From positions 1 through 64,000 of the forward strand of contig SVEK01000011.1 in NCBI GenBank assembly GCA_015057405.1: DNA of 64,000 nt, written 5' to 3'. Made by a program: the position numbers and the translations under genes. The notes under the pieces were generated by a model that did not search any database, was not told the origin of the DNA, and saw only the letters and a program-made list of their open reading frames with translations. The DNA comes from Lachnospiraceae bacterium (GTDB lineage: Bacteria > Bacillota > Clostridia > Lachnospirales > Lachnospiraceae). This document shows positions 1 to 10,639 of this stretch, one piece after another. Numbering within the stretch: position 1 is the first letter of the stretch; every line of letters begins with the position of its first letter.

Positions 1-262
1 GCAGTTCTCACTGCGCTGGCATAATTTCGCTTCGCTTTGATTCTCTTGGAATCATTTACGAGGTCGTTTCAATTCGAATCTTACGATTCTATTGGTTGTT
101 CCTCTGAAAATTCTTTTTGAAGTCTTACGACTTCTTATATATTATTCTCTGAATTTTCAGGGTTGTCCGATTATCCAATTTTCAAGGTTCGCTGTGCAGT
201 TCTTAACTGCTTTTTATTATCTTGCTGAGCCTCTCAAAACTCTCGTTTGGTGCGTCAGCGAG
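1..262 (-). other. Pre-16S rRNA leader (rrn operon runs out of the left edge)
   Basis: Read on the minus strand, this stretch follows a strong promoter and contains no open frame of note. It has a run of short perfect hairpins, for example GCAGTT-aag-AACTGC, GAAGTC-gtaa-GACTTC, GAATC-gtaa-GATTC and GCAGT-gaga-ACTGC. It also holds the phrase ACCTTGAAAATTGGATA, of the kind seen in Firmicute rRNA leaders and 16S-23S spacers. Mature 16S sequence is not reached within the window. I infer that the 16S gene begins just left of base 1. Alternatively it could be the leader of another stable RNA. Confidence 0.68.
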
Positions 263-266
263 ATTT

Positions 267-336
267 ATCTTATCAAACATTCCGACGGTTGTCAACACTT
301 TTTTTTATTTTTTTTGAAAAAGTTTTTTTCAGCCTG
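267..336 (-). promoter_or_regulatory. rrn-type promoter with A/T-rich UP region
   Basis: On the minus strand a perfect -35 TTGACA (290-295) is followed after exactly 17 bases by -10 TAAGAT (267-272). Upstream of it (about 300-336) are long A and T tracts, as in UP elements of rRNA promoters. The predicted start is near base 260 and the transcript heads left. The strength and the following hairpin leader point to a ribosomal RNA operon. Confidence 0.75.
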
Positions 337-451
337 AAATTAGCGTTTTTTATCCTATTTCTTTTCTATATACACCATCGGTTATTCTATCAGTTTTTAT
401 GAGATTATCACTCTGTTCCTGTTTACCCCAAGAGTGCATCTTTCAGTTATA

Positions 452-479
452 AACAGGTGTGGACAAATCCACACCTGTT
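452..479 (-). terminator. Hairpin after rpoC
   Basis: Perfect 12-bp inverted repeat AACAGGTGTGGA / TCCACACCTGTT with a 4-base loop, about 50 bases past the rpoC stop. No clear U-run follows in the rpoC direction. It may be a transcript-end stabilising hairpin or a weak terminator rather than a classical one. The rest of 337-530 shows nothing else I can support. Confidence 0.55.
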
Positions 480-530
480 ATTAGAGTTTTTTACCTAATT
501 TTGACAAGAAGTCTGATTTTTGTTTTTACA

Positions 531-3500
531 TTACTCTTCCTCAGAAGCTGCGATTTCTGTCGATGCTTCCGCTTCTTCATCTAATATTTCTTCATCCAAA
601 ACGTCTTCATCAAAAACATCTTCCGCCATATCAGCAATTCCGTCAACTAATTCATCAGCCACTTCAATTATATTATCATTATCTGTATCATTTACTTCTT
701 CTTCAACCTCTTCAGATACAGAAATCATGTCAAGATAATCTGAACTAAGTTCAACGTCACGATAACGTTTCATACCGGTTCCGGCAGGAATAAGCTTACC
801 AATTATTACATTTTCTTTCAATCCGATAAGCGGATCCACTTTACCCTTTATGGCAGCTTCTGTAAGAACCTTCGTTGTCTCCTGGAATGATGCTGCTGAA
901 AGGAAAGAGTTAGTAGCAAGCGATGCTTTTGTAATACCAAGCATAACCTGACTTCCTTCAGGCGGCTCCAAGCCAGCCTCAACAAGTCTATTAACCTCAT
1001 CTTCAAAATCAAGGGCATCAACCATCACTCCCGGTAGGAATGATGAATCTCCGTTATTCTCAATTCTAATCTTCTTAAGCATCTGACGTACAATGACCTC
1101 AATATGCTTATCATTGATATCAACACCCTGAAGACGGTATACACGCTGAACTTCTCTGAGCATATAATCCTGAACTGCACGAATTCCCTTTATCTTAAGA
1201 ATATCGTGTGGATTAACACTACCTTCTGTAAGTTCATCTCCGGCTTCTAACACCTGTCCTTCAAGAACTTTAATTCTCGAACCATATGGGATAAGATATG
1301 CCTTTGTATCTCCGGTTTCCTCATTGGTTACAACAACTTCACGTTTTTTCTTAGTATCTTTTATAGAAACTTTTCCGGCAAATTCTGATATTATAGCAAG
1401 ACCCTTTGGTTTTCTTGCCTCGAATAATTCCTCTACACGAGGAAGACCCTGCGTAATATCATCACCGGCAACACCACCTGTATGGAAAGTACGCATCGTA
1501 AGCTGTGTACCAGGCTCACCAATCGACTGTGCAGCAATAATACCAACAGCTTCTCCAACCTGAACAGCTTCTGCTGTTGCCATGTTTGCACCATAACACT
1601 TAGAACAGATTCCGACATGTGACTTACATGTTAAAATCGTACGAATCTTAACAGTAGCCTTATCTCCCTGTTCAAGTATTTTTTTAGTATTAACTATACG
1701 TGCAGCACGCTTTGGAGTAATCATATGGTTAGCCTTAACGATTATCTCTCCGTCATCATCATATATAGTTTCACAAGAATATCTTCCTGTAATTCTTTCT
1801 TCAAGTACTTCTATTACTTCCTTACCGTCCATGAATCCGGCAATTGACATTCCAGGAATCTCATCTGCATCTTTGCAACAGTCAACTTCACGAATAATAA
1901 GTTCCTGAGATACGTCAACAAGTCGTCTTGTAAGGTATCCGGAGTCCGCTGTACGAAGAGCAGTATCCGAAAGTCCCTTTCTTGCACCGTGGGCAGAAAT
2001 GAAGTACTCAAGTACGTCAAGTCCCTCACGGAAGTTTGACTTAATAGGAAGCTCGATAGTTCTACCTGATGTATCAGCCATAAGACCACGCATACCGGCA
2101 AGCTGCTTAATCTGCTTGTCAGAACCACGGGCTCCGGAGTCTGCCATCATGTAAATGTTATTATATTTATCAAGACCTGCCATAAGTGCTCCGGTTATTT
2201 CATCATCGGCACTCTTCCATGTCTCAATAACAGCCTTATAACGTTCTTCTTCAGTAAGAAGACCTCTTCTGAAGTTTCTGGATATTTTCTCTACAGTTTT
2301 TTCTGCATCTGAAAGAATTTCCTTCTTAGCTTCAGGCACTGTCATGTCAGAAATCGAAACTGTCATGGCAGCTCTGGTTGAATACTTATATCCAAGTGAC
2401 TTAACAAGGTCTAATATCTCAGCCGTCTTTGTAGCACCATGGGTATTGATACATTTCTCAAGAATCTGCTTGAGCTGTTTCTTACCTACATGGAAATCCA
2501 CCTCGAGAGCAAGAGCATTCTCTTCCTTTGTTCTGTCTACAAATCCGAGATCCTGAGTTATTATCTCATTGAAAAGGAATCTTCCGAGAGTTGATTCAAT
2601 TGTTCTCTGAATCGCATTGCCGTTTGCGTCTGTTCCGTTTCTTCTAACCTTAATACGTGAATGAAGTGTGATATATCCATTCTCATATGCAGTTATTGCT
2701 TCATTAACATTCTTGAAGAACTTTCCTTCTCCAAGCGCGCCCGGTCTTTCCTGTGTTAAATAATATATTCCAAGAACCATATCCTGAGATGGCACCGCAA
2801 CAGGGCCACCGTCAGATGGTTTCAACAAGTTATTTGGTGACAAAAGAAGGAAACGACACTCAGCCTGTGCTTCAACTGAAAGAGGAAGATGCACAGCCAT
2901 CTGGTCACCATCGAAGTCCGCATTAAACGCAGTACAAACAAGCGGATGAAGTTTAATTGCTTTTCCTTCTACAAGAGTTGGCTCAAATGCCTGAATTCCA
3001 AGTCTGTGAAGAGTAGGAGCACGGTTGAGCATTACAGGATGTTCTTTAATAACCTCCTCAAGCACATCCCATACCTCCGGTTGCAATCTTTCAACCATCT
3101 TCTTCGCTGACTTAATATTATGAGCTGTACCCTGAGCTACAAGTTCTTTCATAACAAATGGCTTGAACAATTCGATTGCCATCTCTTTCGGAAGACCACA
3201 CTGATATATTTTAAGTTCAGGTCCTACGACAATAACCGAACGTCCGGAATAGTCCACACGCTTTCCAAGGAGATTCTGACGGAATCTACCCTGCTTACCT
3301 TTAAGCATATCTGAAAGTGACTTAAGAGGACGGTTACCCGGTCCCGTAACAGGTCTTCCGCGTCTTCCGTTATCAATAAGTGCATCAACAGCCTCCTGAA
3401 GCATACGCTTTTCATTTCTGACAATTATGTCAGGCGCTCCAAGTTCAAGAAGTCTATTAAGTCGATTATTACGATTGATAATTCTTCTATATAAATCATT

Positions 3501-4283
3501 CATGTCAGATGTAGCAAATCTACCACCATCAAGCTGAACCATCGGACGCAAATCAGGTGGAATAACCGGAATCACTGTAAGAATCATCCATTCCGGTCTG
3601 TTGTCCGACTCACGAAATGCTTCAATAACTTCAAGACGCTTAATAATTCTTGCACGTTTCTGACCCGTTGACTCTTTAAGTTCCGCCTTAAGTTCTTCAC
3701 TTTCTTTATCAAGATCAATTTCCTTAAGAAGCTCCATAACAGCTTCAGCACCCATTCCAACTCTGAAATCATTACCGAACTTACTTCTTGCATCCTGATA
3801 CTCAATCTCTGTAAGAACCTGCTTGTACTCCAATCCCGATGTCCCCGGCTCAAGCACAATATATGCAGCAAAATACAGAACTTTCTCTAAAATCCTAGGT
3901 GGAATGTCAAGCACAAGACCCATACGGCTCGGTATCCCCTTAAAATACCATATATGAGAAACCGGCGCAGCAAGAGATATGTGTCCCATTCTCTCTCTAC
4001 GAACAGAAGCCTTTGTTACCTCAACTCCACATCGGTCACATACAACTCCCTTATATCTGATTTTCTTGTACTTTCCACAGTGACACTCCCAATCCTTGCT
4101 TGGTCCAAAGATTTTTTCACAAAACAGACCATCTCTTTCAGGTTTGAGGGTACGGTAATTAATTGTTTCAGGTTTAAGAACTTCTCCCTTTGACCATTCA
4201 ATAATCTTCTCAGGGGAAGCAAGACCTATTTTAATTGCATCATATGTTATATTGTTATTAATACTACCGCTAATTGTTGGCAT
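531..4283 (-). CDS. rpoC: DNA-directed RNA polymerase subunit beta'
   Basis: Largest catalytic subunit of RNA polymerase, about 1250 residues. It has the N-terminal zinc site (CHCGKY...CDRCG, near residues 70-90) and the catalytic Mg-binding loop NADFDGDQ near residue 457. The second zinc cluster lies around [11 protein letters not shown], followed by the trigger-loop region ending [17 protein letters not shown] prefer the ATG at 4283 over the GTG at 4292 because the AAAGGA site sits about ten bases before it. The gene lies 38 bases behind rpoB in the same operon. The last 60 or so residues are a strongly acidic tail rich in E and D, beyond the usual core. Confidence 0.98.
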   Translation of the reverse strand: MPTISGSINNNITYDAIKIGLASPEKIIEWSKGEVLKPETINYRTLKPERDGLFCEKIFGPSKDWECHCGKYKKIRYKGVVCDRCGVEVTKASVRRERMGHISLAAPVSHIWYFKGIPSRMGLVLDIPPRILEKVLYFAAYIVLEPGTSGLEYKQVLTEIEYQDARSKFGNDFRVGMGAEAVMELLKEIDLDKESEELKAELKESTGQKRARIIKRLEVIEAFRESDNRPEWMILTVIPVIPPDLRPMVQLDGGRFATSDMNDLYRRIINRNNRLNRLLELGAPDIIVRNEKRMLQEAVDALIDNGRRGRPVTGPGNRPLKSLSDMLKGKQGRFRQNLLGKRVDYSGRSVIVVGPELKIYQCGLPKEMAIELFKPFVMKELVAQGTAHNIKSAKKMVERLQPEVWDVLEEVIKEHPVMLNRAPTLHRLGIQAFEPTLVEGKAIKLHPLVCTAFNADFDGDQMAVHLPLSVEAQAECRFLLLSPNNLLKPSDGGPVAVPSQDMVLGIYYLTQERPGALGEGKFFKNVNEAITAYENGYITLHSRIKVRRNGTDANGNAIQRTIESTLGRFLFNEIITQDLGFVDRTKEENALALEVDFHVGKKQLKQILEKCINTHGATKTAEILDLVKSLGYKYSTRAAMTVSISDMTVPEAKKEILSDAEKTVEKISRNFRRGLLTEEERYKAVIETWKSADDEITGALMAGLDKYNNIYMMADSGARGSDKQIKQLAGMRGLMADTSGRTIELPIKSNFREGLDVLEYFISAHGARKGLSDTALRTADSGYLTRRLVDVSQELIIREVDCCKDADEIPGMSIAGFMDGKEVIEVLEERITGRYSCETIYDDDGEIIVKANHMITPKRAARIVNTKKILEQGDKATVKIRTILTCKSHVGICSKCYGANMATAEAVQVGEAVGIIAAQSIGEPGTQLTMRTFHTGGVAGDDITQGLPRVEELFEARKPKGLAIISEFAGKVSIKDTKKKREVVVTNEETGDTKAYLIPYGSRIKVLEGQVLEAGDELTEGSVNPHDILKIKGIRAVQDYMLREVQRVYRLQGVDINDKHIEVIVRQMLKKIRIENNGDSSFLPGVMVDALDFEDEVNRLVEAGLEPPEGSQVMLGITKASLATNSFLSAASFQETTKVLTEAAIKGKVDPLIGLKENVIIGKLIPAGTGMKRYRDVELSSDYLDMISVSEEVEEEVNDTDNDNIIEVADELVDGIADMAEDVFDEDVLDEEILDEEAEASTEIAASEEE

Positions 4284-4321
4284 TCGTTGCACGTCCTTTC
4301 TTGTCCGTTTTACGACCTGTA

Positions 4322-7300
4322 TTAGAATTTCAAAATATCAAGATTCAGTTCTTCATCATAATCTGCCTGGCCACCCTCAAGATCAGATATATCAGCTACG
4401 GCATAACCCGCATTTTCCATTCCTGCCTCATCTCCGCGACCATAGTTTTCACCTTCAATCATAGGTGTATAATCTTCAGAATCTTCCTCTATCTTTTCAG
4501 TAAGCTTAACTTCGTTACCTTCCTCATCAAGTACTGTCACATCAAGAGCAAGTGACTGAAGCTCTTTAAGCAATACCTTGAATGACTCAGGAATTCCAGG
4601 ATCTGAAATGTTATCACCCTTAATAATTGCCTCGTAGGTTTTAACACGTCCGGCAACATCGTCAGACTTAACTGTTAATATCTCCTGAAGTGTGTATGCA
4701 GCACCGTAAGCTTCAAGTGCCCAAACCTCCATCTCACCAAATCGCTGACCACCAAACTGTGCTTTACCACCAAGTGGCTGCTGTGTTACAAGTGAGTATG
4801 GTCCGGTTGAACGAGCGTGAATCTTATCATCAACAAGATGATGGAGTTTTAGATAATGCATGAAACCAACTGTTACAGGACTATCAAAGTATTCGCCGGT
4901 TCTACCATCGCGAAGTCTTACCTTACCGTCTCTGTTAATCTCTACTCCTTCCCACTCTTTTCTATATTCTTCATTTTCAAGAAGATACTGCATAACTTCC
5001 GGATCAAGTACATCTTTATATTTTTTCTCAAACTCATCTAATGGTGTATTAACATAATCATTAGCAAGTTCAAGAGTATCCATAATATCAAACTCGTTAG
5101 CACCATCAAATACAGGTGTAGAAACGTTAAATCCAAGAACTTTCGACGCCAGACTCAAATGGATTTCAAGCACCTGTCCTATATTCATTCGAGAAGGAAC
5201 ACCCAGCGGATTAAGCACGATATCAAGCGGTCTTCCGTTTGGAAGGAACGGCATATCTTCTACAGGAAGCACACGGGAAACAACACCCTTGTTACCATGA
5301 CGTCCAGCCATCTTATCTCCTACCTGAATTTTTCTCTTCTGTGCTATACAGATACATACTTTCTGGTTAACTCCAGGCGGAAGTTCATCTCCGTTTTCAC
5401 GTGTAAATACTTTGGCATCAACAACGATACCAAATTCACCGTGAGGAACTCTCTGGGAAGTGTCCCTTACTTCTCTTGCTTTTTCACCAAAAATTGCTCT
5501 GAGAAGTCGCTCCTCTGCAGTAAGTTCTGTCTCTCCCTTTGGAGTAACCTTACCAACAAGGATATCACCTGCACGCACCTCAGCTCCGATTCTGATGATT
5601 CCGCGTTCATCCAAATCTTTAAGCGCATCATCACCCACACCCGGAACATCTCTTGTTATATCTTCAGGTCCAAGTTTTGTATCACGCGCTTCTGATTCAT
5701 ACTCATTAAGATGAACAGAAGTGTACACATCCTCCTGAACCAATCTCTCGCTAAGAAGAACCGCATCCTCGTAGTTATATCCTTCCCAAGTCATAAATCC
5801 GATAAGCGGATTCTTACCAAGGGCAATCTCACCACCTGATGTGGAAGGACCGTCAGCAATCACTTGACCAGCCTCAACCCTGTCACCTTTAACAACCAAA
5901 GGTCTCTGATTCATACAAGTACCCTGATTGCTTCGCACAAACTTTTCAAGCGAATATTCTTCTACGTCGCCATCATCTGTCTTTACTACAATCAAATTAG
6001 ATGCTGCACCTATTACTGTACCTGAATTGCGACATACCACACAGTTTCCTGAGTCAACAGCAGCCTTGAATTCCATTCCGGTTCCCACAACAGGAGCTTC
6101 TGTAAGAAGCAACGGCACTGCCTGACGCTGCATGTTGGATCCCATAAGCGCACGGTTAGCATCATCATTCTCAAGGAACGGAATCATTGCCGTTGCAACT
6201 GAGAATACCATCTTAGGAGACACATCCATGAAATCAATTTTATTCTTTTCAAATGTTGAAGTTTCCTCACGGAATCGTCCCGATATATTACTGTTAACAA
6301 AATGTCCGTCTTCATCAAGCGGCTCATTTGCCTGTGCAACATAATATCTGTCTTCTTCATCAGCAGTCATATAAACCACTTCATCTGTTACAACAGGATT
6401 TGAAGGATCTGTCTTGTCTACTCTACGATAAGGAGCTTCAACAAATCCGTATTCATTAATTCTTGCATATGAAGCAAGAGAGTTAATAAGTCCGATATTA
6501 GGACCTTCAGGAGTCTCAATAGGACACATTCTTCCGTAATGTGAGTAGTGAACGTCTCGTACCTCGAATCCGGCTCTGTCTCTTGAAAGACCACCAGGTC
6601 CAAGTGCTGATAACCTTCTCTTATGAGTAAGCTCACTAAGCGGATTATTCTGATCCATAAACTGTGACAACTGCGAACTACCGAAGAACTCTTTAACAGC
6701 AGCAGTTACAGGCTTAATATTAATAAGAGACTGCGCTGACACTTCACTAAGATCCTGAGTAGTCATTCTTTCACGAACAACTCTTTCCATTCTTGAAAGA
6801 CCGATTCTGTACTGATTCTGAAGGAGTTCTCCAACAGCACGGATACGACGATTTCCCAAATGGTCAATATCGTCAGCATTACCGATTCCGTACTCAAGAT
6901 GCATATTATAATTAATAGAAGCAAATATATCTTCTTTAGTTATGTTCTTTGGAATAAGCTCTGAAGCATTTCTTCTGATAGCTTCAAATATGTCTTCTTC
7001 TGATTCGTTTTCTTCTAATATCTGTTTAAGCAACGGATAATAAACATCCTCTGTGATACCAAGCGCCTTCTTATCAGCATTTGGAACAAATGAATGCAAA
7101 TCAACCATCATATTAGAAAGAACCTTTACTTCTCTTTCCTCAGTCTGAATCCAGATTGCAGGAATGGCAGCATTCTGAATCTCAGTTGCAAGTTCCTCAG
7201 TAAGAATAGTTCCTGCTGAAGCAATAACCTCACCTGTCAACTCATTAACCGCATCTTTAGAAAGTTCGAAGCCTGCTACTCTGTTACAAAAAGCAAGTTT

Positions 7301-8143
7301 CTTATTGAACTTATATCTTCCCACTTTAGCAAGATCATATCGTCTTACATCAAAGAACATGTTGTTGACAAGGGTTTCAGCACTATCAACAGAAAGAGGC
7401 TCACCCGGTCTTAATTTTTTATACAACTCAAGAAGACCATCTTGATAATTGTTAGAAGTATCTTTGCCCATACTTGCAAGTATCTTAGGTTCTTCTCCAA
7501 ACATCTCTATAATTTCGTTGTTAGTACCAACTCCTAATGCTCTGATAAGAACAGTAATCGGCACTTTACGATTTCTATCTACACGAACATAAAAAACATC
7601 GTTGGAATCTGTCTCATACTCAAGCCATGCACCACGGTTTGGTATAACTTGACAAGAATACAAAGTCTTACCAATCTTATCATGACCTATAGCATAATAT
7701 ATACCAGGCGAACGAACAAGCTGACTAACAATTACACGTTCAGCACCGTTGATAACGAACGTTCCTGTTTTGGTCATCAATGGGAGGTCTCCCATGAATA
7801 TACCATGTTCCTTTATCTCATCAGTTTCCTTGTTGTGAAGTCTTACAGTCACCTTGAGAGGCGCTGCATAAGTAGCATCACGATCCTTACATTCTCCGAT
7901 AGAGTACTTAACGTCGTCAACACACAGCTTGAAATCAACAAATTCAAGACTCAGATTACCATTATAATCAGTAATAGGAGAAATATCCCTGAAAACTTCG
8001 TTAAGACCTTCCTCAAGAAACCATTTGTAAGAACTGGTCTGCACTTCAATAAGATTAGGCATATCCAGCACTTCTTTACGTCTGGAATAACTCATTCTTA
8101 CGTTGTTGCCCACTTTGATTGGTCGTATTCTGTTTTTTTCCAT
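4322..8143 (-). CDS. rpoB: DNA-directed RNA polymerase subunit beta
   Basis: Beta subunit of RNA polymerase, 1273 residues, co-transcribed with rpoC. Hallmark segments include the rifampicin-pocket region ([21 protein letters not shown]), the following [12 protein letters not shown] segment, and the C-terminal catalytic block [13 protein letters not shown] ... [24 protein letters not shown]. After the conserved core there is an acidic C-terminal extension of roughly 100 residues. The start is ATG with AAGGAG eleven bases upstream. Unlike many bacteria, no rplL precedes it. A dedicated promoter lies about 150 bases upstream, leaving a structured leader. Confidence 0.98.
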   Translation of the reverse strand: MEKNRIRPIKVGNNVRMSYSRRKEVLDMPNLIEVQTSSYKWFLEEGLNEVFRDISPITDYNGNLSLEFVDFKLCVDDVKYSIGECKDRDATYAAPLKVTVRLHNKETDEIKEHGIFMGDLPLMTKTGTFVINGAERVIVSQLVRSPGIYYAIGHDKIGKTLYSCQVIPNRGAWLEYETDSNDVFYVRVDRNRKVPITVLIRALGVGTNNEIIEMFGEEPKILASMGKDTSNNYQDGLLELYKKLRPGEPLSVDSAETLVNNMFFDVRRYDLAKVGRYKFNKKLAFCNRVAGFELSKDAVNELTGEVIASAGTILTEELATEIQNAAIPAIWIQTEEREVKVLSNMMVDLHSFVPNADKKALGITEDVYYPLLKQILEENESEEDIFEAIRRNASELIPKNITKEDIFASINYNMHLEYGIGNADDIDHLGNRRIRAVGELLQNQYRIGLSRMERVVRERMTTQDLSEVSAQSLINIKPVTAAVKEFFGSSQLSQFMDQNNPLSELTHKRRLSALGPGGLSRDRAGFEVRDVHYSHYGRMCPIETPEGPNIGLINSLASYARINEYGFVEAPYRRVDKTDPSNPVVTDEVVYMTADEEDRYYVAQANEPLDEDGHFVNSNISGRFREETSTFEKNKIDFMDVSPKMVFSVATAMIPFLENDDANRALMGSNMQRQAVPLLLTEAPVVGTGMEFKAAVDSGNCVVCRNSGTVIGAASNLIVVKTDDGDVEEYSLEKFVRSNQGTCMNQRPLVVKGDRVEAGQVIADGPSTSGGEIALGKNPLIGFMTWEGYNYEDAVLLSERLVQEDVYTSVHLNEYESEARDTKLGPEDITRDVPGVGDDALKDLDERGIIRIGAEVRAGDILVGKVTPKGETELTAEERLLRAIFGEKAREVRDTSQRVPHGEFGIVVDAKVFTRENGDELPPGVNQKVCICIAQKRKIQVGDKMAGRHGNKGVVSRVLPVEDMPFLPNGRPLDIVLNPLGVPSRMNIGQVLEIHLSLASKVLGFNVSTPVFDGANEFDIMDTLELANDYVNTPLDEFEKKYKDVLDPEVMQYLLENEEYRKEWEGVEINRDGKVRLRDGRTGEYFDSPVTVGFMHYLKLHHLVDDKIHARSTGPYSLVTQQPLGGKAQFGGQRFGEMEVWALEAYGAAYTLQEILTVKSDDVAGRVKTYEAIIKGDNISDPGIPESFKVLLKELQSLALDVTVLDEEGNEVKLTEKIEEDSEDYTPMIEGENYGRGDEAGMENAGYAVADISDLEGGQADYDEELNLDILKF

Positions 8144-8237
8144 TAATGCTTACACTCCTTAATTTTAGAGTTTGCGGTGGCTCAATCCGACTGTAAAACG
8201 TCTCATCACAAAAACACTTTGCTTTTCAACCAAATTG

Positions 8238-8338
8238 TGTTATAATGTGTATGAAATGTGGTGAAGAAGGTACATTACACCACAATGAGCACATTCCACT
8301 TTACCATGATTTTCAAGCCTTGTCAAGAGGCTTTTTTT
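8238..8338 (+). ncRNA. Putative small RNA antisense to the rpoB leader
   Basis: On the plus strand an extended -10 element TGTTATAAT (8238-8246) has a weak TTGCTT -35 (8219-8224). Downstream is a perfect 7-bp inverted repeat TGTGGTG...CACCACA (8257-8284). A possible intrinsic terminator follows: stem AAGCCT/AGGCTT (8315-8333) with a T-run to 8338. Together they outline a transcript of about 85-90 bases that reads through the rpoB leader and promoter in the opposite sense. Its terminator loop contains the rpoB -35 on the other strand. This is inference only. The terminator stem is short, and the hairpin could instead act in the rpoB mRNA. Confidence 0.35.
8298..8326 (-). promoter_or_regulatory. 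rpoB promoter
   Basis: On the minus strand TTGACA (8321-8326), a 17-base spacer and TAAAGT (8298-8303). The predicted leader to the rpoB ATG is about 150 bases and carries the inverted repeat TGTGGTG/CACCACA (8257-8263 with 8278-8284). Confidence 0.6.
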
Positions 8339-8541
8339 GTGCCCTTTTATGGTTTTTATTCTTTTTGTGTATTTTCTCTCCCCATCTTTTTATATGCACT
8401 TTTATCTATGCTCTTTTTTGTATATTCACTTTTGTATATTCAATTATTCACACTTATTCATATAAACACCGATTCCGTGCCTTTTGTTCTCTTTTTTGAA
8501 GTTGCTTTTATGCTTTCTAACACATTCCGAGCAATATATGC

Positions 8542-8576
8542 AAAAAAAATAGAATGGCTCAGCCACTCTATTTTTT
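8542..8576 (-). terminator. Bidirectional intrinsic terminator
   Basis: Stem TAGAATGGC / GCCACTCTA (one wobble) with a 3-base loop, flanked by A8 on the left and T6 on the right. On either strand it is a hairpin followed by a U-run. It lies about 200 bases past the stop of the surface protein gene (minus strand). Confidence 0.75.
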
Positions 8577-8654
8577 CATATCATAAATCAATAACATTCA
8601 TGTATCCCACCGTTAGATTACTCATCCATTACATTTAGTAAAACTTCCGGAGGT

Positions 8655-8766
8655 TCCGGCAAGCAGGATCGCTTCCTGTAGTAATTCTTCATCGGAATAT
8701 TATCAGCACCACTCATTACCTTTCAGAAAAACTTCATCTTTCACAGCAAGCAGAATCGCTTCCGGC
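8655..8766. repeat. Short direct repeat after the surface protein gene
   Basis: Two near-identical blocks, GCAAGCAGGATCGCTTCC (about 8659-8676) and GCAAGCAGAATCGCTTCC (about 8755-8763 onward), lie between the stop of the surface gene and its terminator. No coding frame is supported across them. They may be duplicated remnants of an earlier 3' end of the gene. Confidence 0.5.
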
Positions 8767-8778
8767 GGCAAATTTTCA

Positions 8779-9444
8779 TCAGGATATTGTCGGAGGTATT
8801 GTCACTTCAGGGGTTGCTGTTACCTCCGGGGTTGCTGTTACCTCAGGAGTTGCTGTTACCTCCGGGGTTGCTGTTGCCTCCGGGGTTGCCATTGGTTCTG
8901 GTGTAACCGTTATCTCGGGATCGGTTGTTACTTCCGGAACCATTGTCGAATGTACACCGCCGTCTGTCCCCGGTACAGCAACTGCAGATGTCGGACATAC
9001 TGCAGTTGCAGGAATTGATGTCGACATACTTGAGTTTGGTCTGACAACCGCGTTTATTGAACTCGCCGTAGAGAGCGGCTTCATAACTGTATTTTTACGC
9101 GAAACAACACGAACCGTGATGTATTTAACCAGTTTTTTACATTTCACTTTAATCTTTACTTTGCCTGCTTTACGGGCTGTTATTACAACATAATTTCTCT
9201 TAATCTTTACAGTAGCTATTTTTTTGTTACGTGAATTTGCTTTGACTCTATCAGTTGCTTTAAATTTGATGCTCATTTTGTAACCTTGACGTACCGTAAC
9301 ATTTTTCTTGGAAAGTTTTAATCCGGTTACTTTTGAGTACGCATATTCAGTCAGACACAATGACATAGCAAGAGCAAGTATCAGTGCTAACACAAATATT
9401 TTTCTACTAACTTTTTCGTGTATTATTCTCATTTTATTGACCAT
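8779..9444 (-). CDS. Secreted Ig-like (Big-type) surface protein with TPE repeats
   Basis: Predicted exported protein of 221 residues. Residues 1-37 form a signal peptide (basic start, hydrophobic core VLALILALAMSLCL, then YAYS-K). Residues about 38-112 resemble a bacterial Ig-like domain (VTGLKLSKKNVTVRQG ... ITARKAGKVKIKVKC), common in Clostridial surface proteins. After a Ser/Thr/Pro linker, the C-terminus is a tandem ATPEVT-type repeat with at least six TPE units. No LPXTG or membrane anchor is visible, so attachment is unclear. The start has a GGAGGG site eight bases upstream. It lies downstream of a sigma/anti-sigma pair on the same strand, separated by a repeat element. Function is unknown. 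Confidence 0.75.
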   Translation of the reverse strand: MVNKMRIIHEKVSRKIFVLALILALAMSLCLTEYAYSKVTGLKLSKKNVTVRQGYKMSIKFKATDRVKANSRNKKIATVKIKRNYVVITARKAGKVKIKVKCKKLVKYITVRVVSRKNTVMKPLSTASSINAVVRPNSSMSTSIPATAVCPTSAVAVPGTDGGVHSTMVPEVTTDPEITVTPEPMATPEATATPEVTATPEVTATPEVTATPEVTIPPTIS

Positions 9445-9540
9445 TGATTACACCCTCCTGCAATGTGTCCATATACAAATCACCATCATTTGCATATCCT
9501 TTGAACTTACTTATGTTAATAATATTAGTATTATACTATT

Positions 9541-9676
9541 CCTCTCCGCCGCAGTGCGTTCCCGCGGAGCGCTTTTGCTTACTAGGACAATTTCAAAGAA
9601 ATTTCCTAGTAAGGAACAAAGAATGTCGTCTGCGGCATTCTACGCCGGCGGCAGGTTGTTTTAGCAACATCTGCTC
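9541..9676. repeat. Four-hairpin dispersed repeat, copy A (permuted)
   Basis: Shares long blocks with the copies at 54.4 and 62.7 kb: CTCCGCCGCAGTGCGTTCCC, then TTACTAGGACAATTTC-aaa-GAAATTTCCTAGTAA (long stem), then GGAACAAAGAATGTCG and a GTTG-ttttag-CAAC type hairpin. The order here is hairpin 3, 4, 1, 2, a circular permutation of the 1-2-3-4 order elsewhere. In hairpin 1, GAATGTCG pairs with CGGCATTC through a wobble. It sits between the anti-sigma stop and the surface gene start. Confidence 0.85.
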
Positions 9677-9685
9677 TTTCGCGTA

Positions 9686-10639
9686 TCACGGTTCCATTCC
9701 TTCTACAATAACCGTTCTTATATTTTCAGGGTTAACAGGAACTTCATTATTATAAGAAATAACATATTCGTTATCGAGTTCAAGACCATAGTTCAACTCA
9801 CACTTTATTTTATCTCCTTCATTGGTAATTAACATAACATTCCTGTCCATCATATCGTAATAACCGTCTTCCGAATCAGGGGAGCAGCTAACCGTCAACG
9901 GTGTTATTTTATATTTTACCATATTATGTTCTATACGTCGAACTTCACCCGTAAATTTATGTTTTAACTTTATTTTATAAATTCCTTCCTCTCCCGAAAG
10001 GTTAAGGACGATATTCTCTTTTCGTTCTTTCATCTCAAGTTTTTCGCAGTCATTTTCTGCAATACACTCCACCGCAAACAAATTATTATCGTCCGTCGTT
10101 GCAAGAGGTATTATATCTGAAGAAACTGCTGCCATTCCTTCCCACTTTACAGATACATCTGTAAATAATTCCGCCACATCTTTTGCAAGCAGATTATCAT
10201 TATCTGTCTCGTATCTTATAACTATATAGACTCCATTAGAATCTCCTATCACTTTCGTAACATTAAACGAAACATCTTCAATCGTAGTATTTTCCTCAAC
10301 AATCTCAACATCACAATATAATTGTTCAATATCATCCACCGCTTCTTTCCCCCACAAAAGCTCCATTATCTCACTAAAACTAATCTCATTGTACGCAGCA
10401 TATACACACGCCGAGCCGGATAATGCCAGTACAAGCACTATAATAGCCGCCACTTTATTAAATTTTCGCATTGTCGAAGACTTTTTACCGGCAAATGAAA
10501 TTATTTTATCACTATTATTTGTCTCTCCGTTTTCTATCATTTGCTTAACAGCACCCACCAGATTTTTTTCAGGAAATGTAATGCCATCAAATTCGTCCTT
10601 TATTCTTTTTTCAATATCGCCAAATTTATTATTCATCAT
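9686..10639 (-). CDS. Membrane anti-sigma factor (DUF4179-like)
   Basis: 317 residues with one membrane span near residues 60-82 (KVAAIIVLVLALSGSACVYAA). The cytoplasmic N-terminus of about 60 residues starts MNNKFGDIEKRIKDEFD, and the large extracytoplasmic domain is rich in beta-strand-like sequence. This layout, and an ATG overlapping the stop of the preceding sigma factor gene (ATGATGA), is typical of anti-sigma factors co-transcribed with ECF sigma factors in Clostridia. I infer that it holds the neighbouring sigma factor at the membrane until a signal releases it. The family assignment is by overall resemblance. The ligand of the outer domain is unknown. Confidence 0.7.
   Translation of the reverse strand: MMNNKFGDIEKRIKDEFDGITFPEKNLVGAVKQMIENGETNNSDKIISFAGKKSSTMRKFNKVAAIIVLVLALSGSACVYAAYNEISFSEIMELLWGKEAVDDIEQLYCDVEIVEENTTIEDVSFNVTKVIGDSNGVYIVIRYETDNDNLLAKDVAELFTDVSVKWEGMAAVSSDIIPLATTDDNNLFAVECIAENDCEKLEMKERKENIVLNLSGEEGIYKIKLKHKFTGEVRRIEHNMVKYKITPLTVSCSPDSEDGYYDMMDRNVMLITNEGDKIKCELNYGLELDNEYVISYNNEVPVNPENIRTVIVEGMEP

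Noticed and set aside
5159-5695. 178-residue ORF opposite rpoB
   Set aside because: Shadow of the conserved rpoB frame.
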